In this document: positions 1 through 8,327 of the stretch, one piece after another | Layout of the letters: each line of letters opens with the position of its first letter | Numbering within the stretch: the stretch's first letter is position 1 | DNA from: Tropicibacter alexandrii | GTDB lineage: Bacteria > Pseudomonadota > Alphaproteobacteria > Rhodobacterales > Rhodobacteraceae | Reading direction: 5' to 3' | DNA: 64,000 nucleotides | Assembly: GCF_003667315.2 (NCBI RefSeq) | Contig: NZ_RCTZ02000002.1 | Coordinates: 186,001-250,000 of the forward strand | Translations under genes and position numbers: made by a program | The notes under the pieces: generated by a model | Seen by the model: the letters and a program-made list of their open reading frames with translations, nothing else | Told to the model about the DNA's origin: nothing | Databases searched by the model: none

Positions 1-1
1 C

Positions 2-901
2 TGCGCGCTGGGGGTCGACTGGCTGGCGCTGTCTTTCGTGCAGCGGCCCGAGGATGTCGAGGAAGCTCGTCAACTGGCGGGCGGGCGTGCCGCCATCCTG
101 TCGAAGATCGAGAAACCGGCGGCGGTCAAAGCCTTCGATTCGATCCTTGCGGTCTCTGACGGGATCATGGTCGCGCGTGGCGACCTGGGCGTGGAACTGC
201 CTGTCCAGAACGTGCCGCCGATCCAGAAACGCCTCGTGCGCAAGTCGCGCGCGGCGGCCAAGCCGGTGATCGTCGCGACCCAGATGCTCGAATCGATGAT
301 CGAGTCGCCGATGCCGACCCGGGCCGAGGTCTCGGACGTGGCCACCGCCATCTACGAGGGCACCGACGCGGTCATGCTGTCCGCCGAATCGGCCGCAGGC
401 GATTACCCGATCGAGGCGGTCACCACGATGAACAACGTGGCGATCGAGGTCGAAAGCGACCCGACCTATACCTCGATCATCGAGGCCTCGCGCACCGCCC
501 AGCGGACCACCATCGCCGATGGCATCGTCGCCGCCGCGCGCGAGATCGCCGAGACGACGGACATCAAGACGATCTGCTGTTTCACCTCGTCGGGCACCAC
601 CGCCGCGCTGGTCGCGCGCGAACGCCCGCGCGTGCCGATCATCGCCATGACCTCGTCGCGCGGCGCCGCACGCCGCCTGTCGCTGCATTGGGGCACCCAA
701 TGCGTGATGACCGGCGAGCTGGAACGCTTCAAGCAGGCGGTGGTCAATGCGGCGCGCGCGGCGCGCTCCGAGGGCTATGCCGACGAGAACGACCAGATCG
801 TCGTGACCGCCGGCGTGCCCTTCAACCAGCCCGGCACCACGAACATCCTGCGCGTCGCACCTTGTGACGAGCGTTTGATCTATTCCACCGATCCGGAATA
901 G
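2..901 (+). CDS. pyk: Pyruvate kinase, C-terminal part (5' end outside window)
   Basis: Catalyses the last step of glycolysis, phosphoenolpyruvate plus ADP to pyruvate plus ATP, in the cytoplasm. The frame is open from base 2, so the N-terminal part of the barrel lies upstream. Visible family motifs are MVARGDLGVELP (the metal/substrate loop), the segment around VIVATQMLESM, and PTRAEVSDVATAIYEGTDAVMLS. These are followed by the C-terminal alpha/beta domain (TICCFTSSGTTAALVARERP), which in homologues is the allosteric domain. It ends normally in TAG. The next gene begins 23 bases downstream, so the two are probably co-transcribed. Confidence 0.96.
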   Translation, partial: CALGVDWLALSFVQRPEDVEEARQLAGGRAAILSKIEKPAAVKAFDSILAVSDGIMVARGDLGVELPVQNVPPIQKRLVRKSRAAAKPVIVATQMLESMIESPMPTRAEVSDVATAIYEGTDAVMLSAESAAGDYPIEAVTTMNNVAIEVESDPTYTSIIEASRTAQRTTIADGIVAAAREIAETTDIKTICCFTSSGTTAALVARERPRVPIIAMTSSRGAARRLSLHWGTQCVMTGELERFKQAVVNAARAARSEGYADENDQIVVTAGVPFNQPGTTNILRVAPCDERLIYSTDPE

Positions 902-924
902 GCTTTTTCCCGAAAGGGGAGCGC

Positions 925-1149
925 ATGGAACCTGATCTGATCCTCGTGGTGGGGCTGGTTTTCCTGGCCCTGTCCATCCCGGCGATCGTGTCGGCGTGGT
1001 CGGACGGGCGTCCGCCACGGGCGGCGGCCATCGTTCTGGTCTGGGGCGGCGGGATGATCGTCTATGCGCTGGGCACCAAGCCGGGTGGCTACGGGTGGGC
1101 GGACTTGCCCGACGCCATTTATGGCGTCATCGCGCGGGCGATATTCTGA
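925..1149 (+). CDS. Small membrane protein of unknown function
   Basis: A 74-residue protein with two hydrophobic stretches, about residues 4-24 and 33-49, separated by a short charged loop (WSDGRPPR). It is probably an inner-membrane protein with two helices. The ribosome site AAAGGGGAG lies just before the ATG. It sits between pyk and rpmI and is probably read through from pyk. I do not recognise a named family and no function can be assigned. Confidence 0.7.
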   Translation: MEPDLILVVGLVFLALSIPAIVSAWSDGRPPRAAAIVLVWGGGMIVYALGTKPGGYGWADLPDAIYGVIARAIF

Positions 1150-1154
1150 ACGGG

Positions 1155-1174
1155 GGATGGGTGATCACCCATCC
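1155..1174. repeat. 20-bp perfect palindrome
   Basis: GGATGGGTGATCACCCATCC is perfectly self-complementary over 20 bases and lies six bases after the small membrane protein gene. It could act as an mRNA 3'-end hairpin. It could also be a dispersed palindromic repeat of the kind common between genes in Rhodobacteraceae. There is no T-run, so a classical terminator is unlikely. Confidence 0.6.
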
Positions 1175-1273
1175 TACCTCTTGCCAAACCCGGGCAACTC
1201 CCCTACACGGCCCCCTCAAACCGCGCGTCCGGCCCAAGCGGCATGCCGAGTCGCGCTTCTAAAGGAGATCGAA

Positions 1274-1474
1274 ATGCCCAAGATGAAGACGAAATCGTCC
1301 GCCAAGAAGCGCTTCAAAGTCAGCGCCACCGGCAAAGTGATCGCAGGTCAGGCTGGCAAGCGCCACGGCATGATCAAGCGCCACAAGAAATTCATCCGCG
1401 ACGCACGCGGCACCACCACGCTGTCCGCCCCTGACGCCAAGATCGTCAAGGGCTACATGCCCTACGACCGCTAA
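1274..1474 (+). CDS. rpmI: 50S ribosomal protein L35
   Basis: A 66-residue basic protein, the normal length for bL35. The N-terminus [17 protein letters not shown] and the segment [18 protein letters not shown] are family hallmarks. The upstream frame stays open to 1064, but the ATG at 1274 is preceded by AAAGGAGA and gives the canonical start. It lies 14 bases before rplT, the conserved rpmI-rplT order. infC is not next to it here. Confidence 0.97.
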   Translation: MPKMKTKSSAKKRFKVSATGKVIAGQAGKRHGMIKRHKKFIRDARGTTTLSAPDAKIVKGYMPYDR

Positions 1475-1488
1475 GAGGAGATACAGAT

Positions 1489-1854
1489 ATGTCCCGAGTC
1501 AAAGGCGGAACCGTCACCCACGCGCGTCACAAGAAGGTCATCAAGGCAGCCAAGGGCTACTATGGCCGTCGCAAGAACACCTTCAAGGTGGCCGCACAGG
1601 CCGTCGACAAGGCCAACCAGTACGCAACCCGCGACCGCAAGAACCGCAAGCGCAACTTCCGCGCGCTGTGGATCCAGCGGATCAACGCGGCTGTTCGTGC
1701 GCATGACGAATCGCTGACCTATTCGCGCTTCATCAACGGCCTGAACCTGGCCGGTATCGAAGTCGACCGTAAGGTTCTGGCCGATCTCGCCGTGCACGAG
1801 CCCGAGGCCTTCGCTGCCATCGTCGATCAGGCGAAAGGCGCGCTGCCCGCATAA
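1489..1854 (+). CDS. rplT: 50S ribosomal protein L20
   Basis: A 121-residue bL20 that binds 23S rRNA early in assembly of the large subunit. The sequence [31 protein letters not shown], read in parts, and the segment [21 protein letters not shown] are characteristic. The ribosome site AGAGGAG lies before the ATG. It is co-transcribed with rpmI and followed by a clear terminator. In other bacteria L20 represses its own operon, but I cannot see such a leader here. Confidence 0.97.
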   Translation: MSRVKGGTVTHARHKKVIKAAKGYYGRRKNTFKVAAQAVDKANQYATRDRKNRKRNFRALWIQRINAAVRAHDESLTYSRFINGLNLAGIEVDRKVLADLAVHEPEAFAAIVDQAKGALPA

Positions 1855-1881
1855 GGCAACCGCAACACAGCATTTTCGAAA

Positions 1882-1905
1882 GGGCGTCCCGCGGGGCGCC
1901 CTTTT
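1882..1905 (+). terminator. Rho-independent terminator of rpmI-rplT
   Basis: Stem arms GGGCGTCCC (1882-1890) and GGGGCGCCC (1893-1901) pair with one G-T wobble and are followed by four T residues (1902-1905). It lies 27 bases after the rplT stop. Confidence 0.88.
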
Positions 1906-2241
1906 GCGTGCGTGGCGGCTGTTGCACGGCGGAACCGGGGCCGTCCTGTCACGCCGCGCGGCACCCTTGGGCCGCGTATGTGTGGGATTAGAGATAGATA
2001 TCACAATCCCGCCACATGTTTTCCCATTCCGGCCCAACGTGAGTCGCTAAGCAGCAGGTTCAGGCTTTGGGGCCATGATCCGGTGCGTGGGGCGGATGAG
2101 ACGTGGGGGCGGATGCCTTCTGTCAGCGAAACCTTGCAACGCGGCAGCGGGTCGGGGCGCGGCGCCTGTGGACCGCAACCACCGAAGGCCCAGTCGCAGG
2201 GCAATCGGTTCTGTACCAGTGCAAGTTGAAGATACCGAGCG
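1906..2241. other. Intergenic region upstream of the RTX gene
   Basis: I see no convincing gene in these 336 bases. An imperfect inverted repeat, TGTGGGATT (1981-1989) with AATCCCGCCACA (2005-2016, one extra G), flanks an AT-rich core containing GATATC. It is the best candidate for a regulatory site of the RTX gene. No clear -35/-10 pair or strong ribosome site was found before the ATG at 2242. Confidence 0.4.
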
Positions 2242-4683
2242 ATGACCACCTATGTCGTAACACTCTCGAATTGGAACTCGGCGGCCTTCTGGTCGGGTCT
2301 GAACGAGTCCGCGGCGGGGCATACGCTCGACTTCTCCGGACTGACGGCAGCTTTCACCGTCGATTTCGACGTCGATCTGGGAACGATCACCCTGTCCGAC
2401 GGGGCGACCAGCTTTGTGGTGGCCGATGGCGGGTCGGGCGAAGCACGGGATGCGACGCTCGGCGGGTCCACTCTGCTGAGCTATTTCGACGTGGTGCTGG
2501 GGGCGGCCGGGAACGATACGCTGGATGGGTCCTCTGCCAATGACAGCCTTCTTGGCGGTGACGGCAACGACGTCGTCGACGGCGGCGCGGGCGACGACAC
2601 CATCGAAGGGGGCACCGGTCCTGACACACTCAGCGGCGGTGACGGTGCCGACACGCTCGACGGCGGCATCGGCAACGATTTCCTGCAGGGTGGGGCAGGG
2701 GCCGACTCGATCCTTGGCGGTGGGGGCAACGACGCCGTTTCGGCCGACGGGCTCTGGCTCGATCCGGCGGACTATACCTCGGGGCCAAGCGTCACGGCGG
2801 CGACCCTGACCATAACCAACGACGCTGACGGCCCGATCGAGCTGTGGTGGGTCAATACCAGCGGCACGTTGGTCTATTACGACACCATCGCGGCGGGCGG
2901 CAGCTATGTGCAGCCGACGTATCTGGGCCATAACTGGATTCTGCGCGCCGAAGATGGTTATTACCTGCAGGTGATCGAGGTCACGTCCACGGCCCAGACT
3001 GCCACCTGGGGCACCGGCAGCCAGAACGACACCATCGACGGTGGCGCGGGTGACGACAGCATTCAGGGCGGGTACGGCGCTGACAGCGTCCTTGGCGGCG
3101 ACGGTAATGACACGCTCGCCGGGTATTACGGCAACGACTCGCTGGATGGCGGGGCGGGCAACGACTCGCTGATCGGGGGGGCTGGCAACGACACGCTGTG
3201 GGGCCATGTCGGCGACGATACCCTGCTGGGTGGCAGTGACATGGACACGTTCCTTGTCACCGACGACAACGATGGCGACACCATCGTGGGCGGCGAAGCC
3301 GGGGTCGACTGGGACCAGATCGTCTTTGCCAACTTCGCCACGGCGCAGGGGGTCGATGTCACCTTCATCGGCGATGAATCCGGCACCTATGACTTCATCG
3401 ACCCGGGCGCCACCGCGCTGGGCGCCTTCTCGGAAGTCGAACAGATCGTCGGGTCGATCCATGCCGATACCATCGACGCCAGCGCCGCGACCTCGCAAAA
3501 GTCCCTATACGGCAACGATGGCAATGACTCGATCCTTGGCGGTTCGGGCGGCGATTACATCGAAGGCGGCGCGGGCGACGACTATATCGAGAGTGGGTCC
3601 GGCGACGACCTGATCGCTGGCGGCACCGGTGACGATGTGTTCGTCTATGCGGCGGGCGATGGCAACGACACGATCACTGATTTCAACACCGGCACCAGCG
3701 GCACGATCAGCGACGGCACCTCCGCCAACAACGATTTCATCGACCTGTCGGCGTTCTACGATGACATCTGGGAACTGCGCGCGGATCAGGCCGACGACGG
3801 TGTTCTGAACCAGTCCAACGAAGGCGTGGACGGTGTCACCTATGCCGACAATACCAGCTTTGCCGGCGGGTCCCTGACACTGACCGGGGCCACACCGGAC
3901 GCGGCCTTTTTCACCGTGGAAAACACCGCCGTCGCCTGTTTCGCGGCTGGCACGCGGCTCAGGACGCCCAAGCGCCGCGTCCGTGTCGAAGACCTGAAGA
4001 GCGGCGATATGGTGCTGACCGCCGATCATGGTCCGTCGCGCATCCTCTTCGTCAGTTGTTCGGACCATGTCTGGTCGCGTGCGCCACATAAGGACAAGCC
4101 GATCCTGATCACGCGGGGCGCGCTGGGCCGGAACCTGCCCGCGCGCGACCTGCGGGTCTCGCCCAATCACCGTATCCTTCTGCGTATGCCCGGAACGGAC
4201 AGAGAGACGCTGGTTCCGGCAAAGGCGCTGGTGACTCTGCCCGGCGTGCGCCAGAAGCATGGCTGCCGCCGGGTGCGCTACTACCACGTGGTCCTGACGC
4301 ACCACGCCATCCTCGACGCTGAATGCATCGCCGCCGAAAGCTTCTTTCCCGGTCCGGTGGCCTTGCAAGGTCTCGACGGCGCGGCGTGCGGGCTCTTGTC
4401 CCGCTACATGACGCGGGTCGCGGGCGTGTCCGGTTTCAAACCGGCGCGCAACATGAGCACGGTCAAGCAGGCCGAACGCGACCTTGCCCACGGCGCGCAA
4501 GTGGTGAAGTTCAAGGCGGACGGCATCCGAGGGTCAAAGGATCGGACCGGCAGGCACGGGCGCGGCACCGCCGACCTCGGCCAGCGTGGCCCCGGTTTGC
4601 CAAGCCTTTCCCGGGCCTCTGACGCCTCGGCGCCTTACTTCGCCAAGAGGGACGGCAACCATGTAGCCAGCGCGGGGATGTAG
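2242..4683 (+). CDS. RTX calcium-binding protein with VHL-like insert and C-terminal Hint domain
   Basis: An 813-residue protein, probably secreted by a type I system; there is no Sec signal peptide. Glycine/aspartate nonapeptides of the GGxGxDxLx type form three blocks, about residues 88-162, 262-335 and 422-485. These bind calcium and fold as beta-rolls. Residues about 186-250 do not fit the repeat and resemble a von Hippel-Lindau beta domain (ELWWVNTSGTLVYY, then YLGHNWILRAEDG). A Hint domain starts at Cys566 (ACFAAGTRLRTP), with a later SPNHRILLRM segment, as in many Roseobacter RTX proteins. Residues after about 750 look unlike Hint and overlap the convergent dctM gene by 49 bases, so the true C-terminus may be frame-shifted. 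No secretion ATPase is nearby. Confidence 0.88.
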   Translation: MTTYVVTLSNWNSAAFWSGLNESAAGHTLDFSGLTAAFTVDFDVDLGTITLSDGATSFVVADGGSGEARDATLGGSTLLSYFDVVLGAAGNDTLDGSSANDSLLGGDGNDVVDGGAGDDTIEGGTGPDTLSGGDGADTLDGGIGNDFLQGGAGADSILGGGGNDAVSADGLWLDPADYTSGPSVTAATLTITNDADGPIELWWVNTSGTLVYYDTIAAGGSYVQPTYLGHNWILRAEDGYYLQVIEVTSTAQTATWGTGSQNDTIDGGAGDDSIQGGYGADSVLGGDGNDTLAGYYGNDSLDGGAGNDSLIGGAGNDTLWGHVGDDTLLGGSDMDTFLVTDDNDGDTIVGGEAGVDWDQIVFANFATAQGVDVTFIGDESGTYDFIDPGATALGAFSEVEQIVGSIHADTIDASAATSQKSLYGNDGNDSILGGSGGDYIEGGAGDDYIESGSGDDLIAGGTGDDVFVYAAGDGNDTITDFNTGTSGTISDGTSANNDFIDLSAFYDDIWELRADQADDGVLNQSNEGVDGVTYADNTSFAGGSLTLTGATPDAAFFTVENTAVACFAAGTRLRTPKRRVRVEDLKSGDMVLTADHGPSRILFVSCSDHVWSRAPHKDKPILITRGALGRNLPARDLRVSPNHRILLRMPGTDRETLVPAKALVTLPGVRQKHGCRRVRYYHVVLTHHAILDAECIAAESFFPGPVALQGLDGAACGLLSRYMTRVAGVSGFKPARNMSTVKQAERDLAHGAQVVKFKADGIRGSKDRTGRHGRGTADLGQRGPGLPSLSRASDASAPYFAKRDGNHVASAGM

Positions 4684-5912
4684 GAAACCAAGAGCAGCAC
4701 CGCGATATTGGTCAGCAGGAAGGGCAGGATGGCGATCACCACCGGCATCAGCGGCAGCCGCGCGATGCCCGCGCAGACGAACAGGCAGACGCCGACCGGC
4801 GGCGTGGTGAGGCCGATCATCAGGTTCAGCACCGCGAAGGTGGCGAAATGCAGCGGGTCGATGCCCACGGCCTGCGCCAAGGACAAGAGCGGCACGAAGA
4901 GGATGATCAGCGCGGCGATCGTCTCCATGAACATGCCGACGAACAGCAGCAGCAGGTTGATCAGAAGGATCACGAGGAATTTGTTGTCGGTGATCTGCAG
5001 CACGCCATCGGCGATGGCCTGCGGGATGCGCTCCGACACCAGAATCCAGCCAAAGACATTGGCAAAGCCGACCAGCGCAAGGATGCCCGCCGCCGACGTG
5101 GCGCTTTGGACGACGATACCGGGCAGTTTGCGCACCGGCAGCTCGCGATAGATGAAGGCCCCGACGATGAAGGCATAGACGCTGGCGACCACCGCCGTCT
5201 CGGTCGGCGTGGCAAGCCCGGACAGCAGCCCGTAGATGATCAGGAAGGTCATCGCCAAGGCCCAGAACGCGCCAGCAAAGCTGCGCGCGACCTCGCCCAA
5301 CCCCTGCCATTCTTGGCGGGGGAAATTGCGCCGGGCCGAGATGATATAGGCCGTGACCATCATGGCGACGCCCATCAGGATGCCCGGTATCGCCCCGGCG
5401 AGGAACATCTGCCCGACGGATATCCCCGACAGCGCGCCGACGATGATCATCGGAACGGAGGGCGGAATGATCGGCCCGACGGTGGAACTGGCGGCGGTGA
5501 CGGCGGCGGAGAAATCCGCCGGGTAGCCCGCCTTCTTCATGCCGGGGATCATCACGCCGCCGATGCTGGCCGCATCGGCCACGGCGGTGCCGGTGATGCC
5601 CCCGAACAGCATCGAGGCGGCGATATTGGTCAAACCCAGACCGCCCTTGATCCAGCCGACCAAGGCATTGGCAAAGCGGATGATGCGCCCGGTGATGCCA
5701 CCTTGGTTCATCAGGTTCCCGGCAAGGATGAAACCGGGGATCGACAGCAGGACAAAGACATCCATGCCCGCATACATCTTTTGCGGCATGACGACCGGCG
5801 GGATGCCCGCCAGCAGCAGGTAGGCCAGCGAGGCCAACCCAAGCGTCACCGCCACCGGCACGCCCATGACCAGCCCGCCCACGAAGACGGAAAACAGAAC
5901 GACGACATCCAT
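4635..5912 (-). CDS. dctM: TRAP transporter large permease, DctM family
   Basis: A 425-residue integral membrane protein with many hydrophobic helices, the ion-coupled large subunit of a TRAP importer. Family segments include GVMIPGMKKAGYPADFSAAVTAASSTVGPIIPPS, read in parts, and the C-terminal NLMIGLTTPPVG. It begins three bases after the stop of dctQ, so the two are one transcript. Given the divergent uxuAB and the shared GntR regulator, the likely cargo is a hexuronate or related sugar acid. Its last 49 bases overlap the tail of the RTX gene on the other strand. Confidence 0.93.
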   Translation of the reverse strand: MDVVVLFSVFVGGLVMGVPVAVTLGLASLAYLLLAGIPPVVMPQKMYAGMDVFVLLSIPGFILAGNLMNQGGITGRIIRFANALVGWIKGGLGLTNIAASMLFGGITGTAVADAASIGGVMIPGMKKAGYPADFSAAVTAASSTVGPIIPPSVPMIIVGALSGISVGQMFLAGAIPGILMGVAMMVTAYIISARRNFPRQEWQGLGEVARSFAGAFWALAMTFLIIYGLLSGLATPTETAVVASVYAFIVGAFIYRELPVRKLPGIVVQSATSAAGILALVGFANVFGWILVSERIPQAIADGVLQITDNKFLVILLINLLLLFVGMFMETIAALIILFVPLLSLAQAVGIDPLHFATFAVLNLMIGLTTPPVGVCLFVCAGIARLPLMPVVIAILPFLLTNIAVLLLVSYIPALATWLPSLLAK

Positions 5913-5915
5913 GGC

Positions 5916-6419
5916 TCAGTCCTCTTCGGGCTTGATCGGTTTGCCGTCCTCGGTGCCGGTCAGCATGCCCAGCACGCGCAGCCCCGCAAAGACAGCCAGC
6001 AAGAACAGCAACAGCCAGACGGTGAAATGGATGAAATCCATCCGCACGCCCAAGGCAGGCGAGGTCTGCATCTTGCCAATCGACACGTAGCGCCACGCAT
6101 GCGGCAGCAGGTAGACAGCCAGCCCGCAGGTTGCGATGGCCGAGATCAGCCGCAGCAGCCAAGGCAGCCGCCCCGGCAGGAATTCACAGACCACGTCGAC
6201 ATTGACCAGATCGCCGGACCGAAACGCCAGCCCGGCGCCAAAAGCGACGCTGAACAGCAGCGCGTAACGGGTCAGCTCCTCGGTCCAGACGGGGGCAAAG
6301 CCGGTGGTCCGCCCCGTCACCTGAATCAGCACCGCGACGATCAGCACGGCAAAGGACAGCCCCGTGCCCCATTGGGCAATGCGGGTCAGGACGTGGATGA
6401 TCGTGTCGGCGATGCGCAT
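5916..6419 (-). CDS. dctQ: TRAP transporter small permease, DctQ family
   Basis: A 167-residue membrane protein with four predicted helices, the small subunit that docks with DctM. The motif around VTGRTTGFAPVWTEELTRYALLF is typical for DctQ. It is separated from dctP upstream by about 100 bases that hold a large inverted repeat. That spacing probably lets dctP be expressed more strongly than dctQM. Confidence 0.92.
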   Translation of the reverse strand: MRIADTIIHVLTRIAQWGTGLSFAVLIVAVLIQVTGRTTGFAPVWTEELTRYALLFSVAFGAGLAFRSGDLVNVDVVCEFLPGRLPWLLRLISAIATCGLAVYLLPHAWRYVSIGKMQTSPALGVRMDFIHFTVWLLLFLLAVFAGLRVLGMLTGTEDGKPIKPEED

Positions 6420-6440
6420 GAAAACCTCGGGGGAAAAGCA

Positions 6441-6513
6441 ACCCGTCCCGGGCGCAGACCCGGGACCTCCGGCGGGAGTTTACCAGAGGTCCCGGGTCAA
6501 GCCCGGGACGGGT
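6441..6513. repeat. Long inverted repeat between dctP and dctQ
   Basis: Left arm 6441-6469 (ACCCGTCCCGGG ... ACCCGGGACCTC) and right arm 6485-6513 are reverse complements except for a few central bases. Each arm is itself partly palindromic around CCCGGG. Together they can fold into a very stable hairpin in the dctPQM transcript. It is probably a dispersed palindromic repeat that also protects or attenuates the message downstream of dctP. Confidence 0.75.
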
Positions 6514-6523
6514 GTCAGCCAGA

Positions 6524-7495
6524 TCAGTTCGAGAACAGGCCTTCGACGATCGGCTTGATCTCGTCGTTGACATTGGCCAGCACGGCGTCCTTCGCGGCGG
6601 CCTGGAAGGCGGCGGCATCGACCTCGACGAAGGTCATGCCCTTTTCTTCGAGGAAGGCGCGGTCGGCGGCGAGGCTTTCGTTGAACAGTTCACGCTCATA
6701 GGCCTGCGCGCGGGCGGCGGCTTCCATGACGGCGGCCTGATCGTCCTCGGACAGCTTGTTCCAGGTGGATTCCGCGATGGTCAGGTAGATCCACGACCGC
6801 ACGTGATCCGTCAGGTTGACGTGGCTTTGCACCTCGTAGAACGAGGCCGAGCGGATCAGCGCCAGCGGGTTTTCCTGTGCCTCGATGGTGCCGTTCTGAA
6901 GCGAGGTGAACACCTCGGAGAAGGCCATCGGGCCGGGATTGGCGCCGAGTGCCTTCCACACATCCACGAAGAGCGGCACGTTCGGCACGCGCATCTTCAG
7001 GCCGTTCAGATCGGCGGGCGAGGTGATCGGGCGGTTCGAGGTCAGGTCACGCGCGCCACGGGCGAAATAGGCGATCGGGCGGATCTGCACCTTTTCGATG
7101 ATCTGGTCCTTGATCTGCTGGCCCACATCGCCGCTGGCAAAGGCGTCCATGTCCTCGATGGTCTTGAACGCATAGGGAACGGCCAGCAGGGCGGCCTTGG
7201 GCGCCCAGTTCTGCAAGCTTTCACCGGTGATGGTCATGTCGACCGTGCCCAGCTGCATGCCGTTGATCAGGTCGATTTCCTTGCCAAGGCTTTCATTCGG
7301 GAAGACCTCGACGGCAATGCGGCCATCGGTCAGCGCCGAGAGTTCCTCGCCGAATTTCACCGAAGCGAGGTGCCACGGGTTTTCCTCGTTGGCGAGGTGG
7401 CCCAGCTTCAGGGTCATTTCCTGAGCAAAGGCCGAACCGGCCAGCAGCGACATGGCCGTTGCCGCGGCTGCCGCGAATTTCCATTTGAACGTCAT
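6524..7495 (-). CDS. dctP: TRAP transporter substrate-binding protein, DctP family
   Basis: A 323-residue periplasmic binding protein. The start at 7495 gives a classical signal peptide (MTFKWKFAAAAATAMSLLAGSAFA, cleaved before QEMTLK). Family segments are LKLGHLANEENPWHLASVKF, read in parts, and the C-terminal half with LKMRVPNVPLFVDVWKALGANPGPMAFSEVFTSLQNGTIEAQENP, which contains the conserved Arg that binds the substrate carboxylate. The ribosome site AAGGAGGAG lies inside the end of the gntR gene, only one base separates the two genes, and coupled translation is likely. Substrate is inferred as a hexuronate or aldonate from the adjacent uxuAB. Confidence 0.93.
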   Translation of the reverse strand: MTFKWKFAAAAATAMSLLAGSAFAQEMTLKLGHLANEENPWHLASVKFGEELSALTDGRIAVEVFPNESLGKEIDLINGMQLGTVDMTITGESLQNWAPKAALLAVPYAFKTIEDMDAFASGDVGQQIKDQIIEKVQIRPIAYFARGARDLTSNRPITSPADLNGLKMRVPNVPLFVDVWKALGANPGPMAFSEVFTSLQNGTIEAQENPLALIRSASFYEVQSHVNLTDHVRSWIYLTIAESTWNKLSEDDQAAVMEAAARAQAYERELFNESLAADRAFLEEKGMTFVEVDAAAFQAAAKDAVLANVNDEIKPIVEGLFSN

Positions 7496-7496
7496 G

Positions 7497-8231
7497 TTAG
7501 GTCTCCTCCTTGATGGGTGCGTTGACCGGCTCGGGAATTTCCCCGTCCGGAAGGTCGAAAAAGTCCGGGTTGGCGGCGCGGATCTGCGGTAGGTCCGACA
7601 GGACCTCGCGCAGGTGGGTGCGTATGGCGGTATTCGCGCCGGGGCGGTCCCCCGCCTCGATCCGATCCACCACCGCGGCATGCTGGTCGATCAGCTTGGC
7701 CAGCGGGAATTGGCCCAGCGACAGGAACCGCACGCGGTCCATCTGCGATTTCAGCCCCTCGATCAGCCGCCACGTTCCACGCTTGCCCGCCGCATCCGCC
7801 AGCGTCCGGTGAAAGCGTTCGTCCAGCTCGATGAAGTCCTTGCTGTCGACCACCGCCGCTTGTTGCGCGATCTGCCGTCGCAGATCGCCGATCAGACCGG
7901 CATCGGGCGCGCTGGCGAGGATCGCCACCATATCCGCCTCGATCGCCTCGCGCAGGAACCGCGCGTCGAGCACGGCGGTATAGCTGATCTTGGTGATGAT
8001 CGTGCCCCGCTGCGGCAGGATGGCGAGCAACCCTTCGCCCGCCAGCTTGATGAACGCCTCGCGCACCGGTTGGCGGCTGACATCGCAGGCCCGCGCGATT
8101 TCGCTTTCGGAAATGCGGTCGCCGGGGGCGAACCGGTTGCGGATTATGGCGTCGCGCAGGCGCAGGTAAAGCTGCGGCGCAATGGCGCTGCCCGGGTCCA
8201 GATCGCTGGAAATGATCCCATAGGCCGTCAT
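7497..8231 (-). CDS. GntR-family regulator with FCD domain (UxuR/ExuR-like)
   Basis: A 244-residue transcription factor. A winged helix at residues about 20-80 (SESEIARACDVSRQPVREAFIKLAGEGLL) is followed by an FCD ligand-binding domain (residues about 90-215) with the Asp and His metal-ligand pattern (ELDERFHRTLADAAG, LIDQHAAVVDRIEAGD). The start at 8231 was chosen because GGGAGGA lies 10 bases upstream; a start at 8249 is also open. It leads the dctPQM operon and is divergent from uxuAB, so it probably controls both directions in response to a hexuronate-pathway intermediate. Confidence 0.9.
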   Translation of the reverse strand: MTAYGIISSDLDPGSAIAPQLYLRLRDAIIRNRFAPGDRISESEIARACDVSRQPVREAFIKLAGEGLLAILPQRGTIITKISYTAVLDARFLREAIEADMVAILASAPDAGLIGDLRRQIAQQAAVVDSKDFIELDERFHRTLADAAGKRGTWRLIEGLKSQMDRVRFLSLGQFPLAKLIDQHAAVVDRIEAGDRPGANTAIRTHLREVLSDLPQIRAANPDFFDLPDGEIPEPVNAPIKEET

Positions 8232-8259
8232 GATTCGCAGTCCTCCCATCAGCGGAATA

Positions 8260-8297
8260 CCATACTTCCATACTAGTCAGCAATCGCGATGACTGGT
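8260..8297. promoter_or_regulatory. Candidate GntR operator between gntR and uxuA
   Basis: This holds two direct copies of CCATACT (8260-8266 and 8268-8274). It also holds an inverted repeat ACTAGTCA (8272-8279) / TGACTGGT (8290-8297) with one mismatch. Both lie in the short divergent promoter region and are the natural targets for the adjacent regulator. The assignment is inferred from position and symmetry. Confidence 0.45.
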
Positions 8298-8327
8298 ACA
8301 ACTAGGCCGACGACTCGGGAGGACATC

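Noticed and set aside
1150-1273. L20 autoregulatory leader or infC remnant before rpmI
   Set aside because: The stretch holds a palindrome and no pseudoknot-like or infC-coding sequence that I can support.
2047-3498. Long open frame antisense to the RTX gene
   Set aside because: It is the mirror of the repetitive GC-rich RTX coding frame, has no family motif and no ribosome site.
2500-3650. Dense short repeats that could suggest a tandem repeat locus or CRISPR array
   Set aside because: They encode in-frame glycine/aspartate nonapeptides of the RTX type with variable codons; there are no constant DNA repeats or spacers.
4848-6701. 617-codon open frame antisense to dctM and dctQ
   Set aside because: Composition is dominated by Arg, Gln, Asp and His, as expected opposite hydrophobic membrane-protein codons; the TRAP genes explain the DNA.
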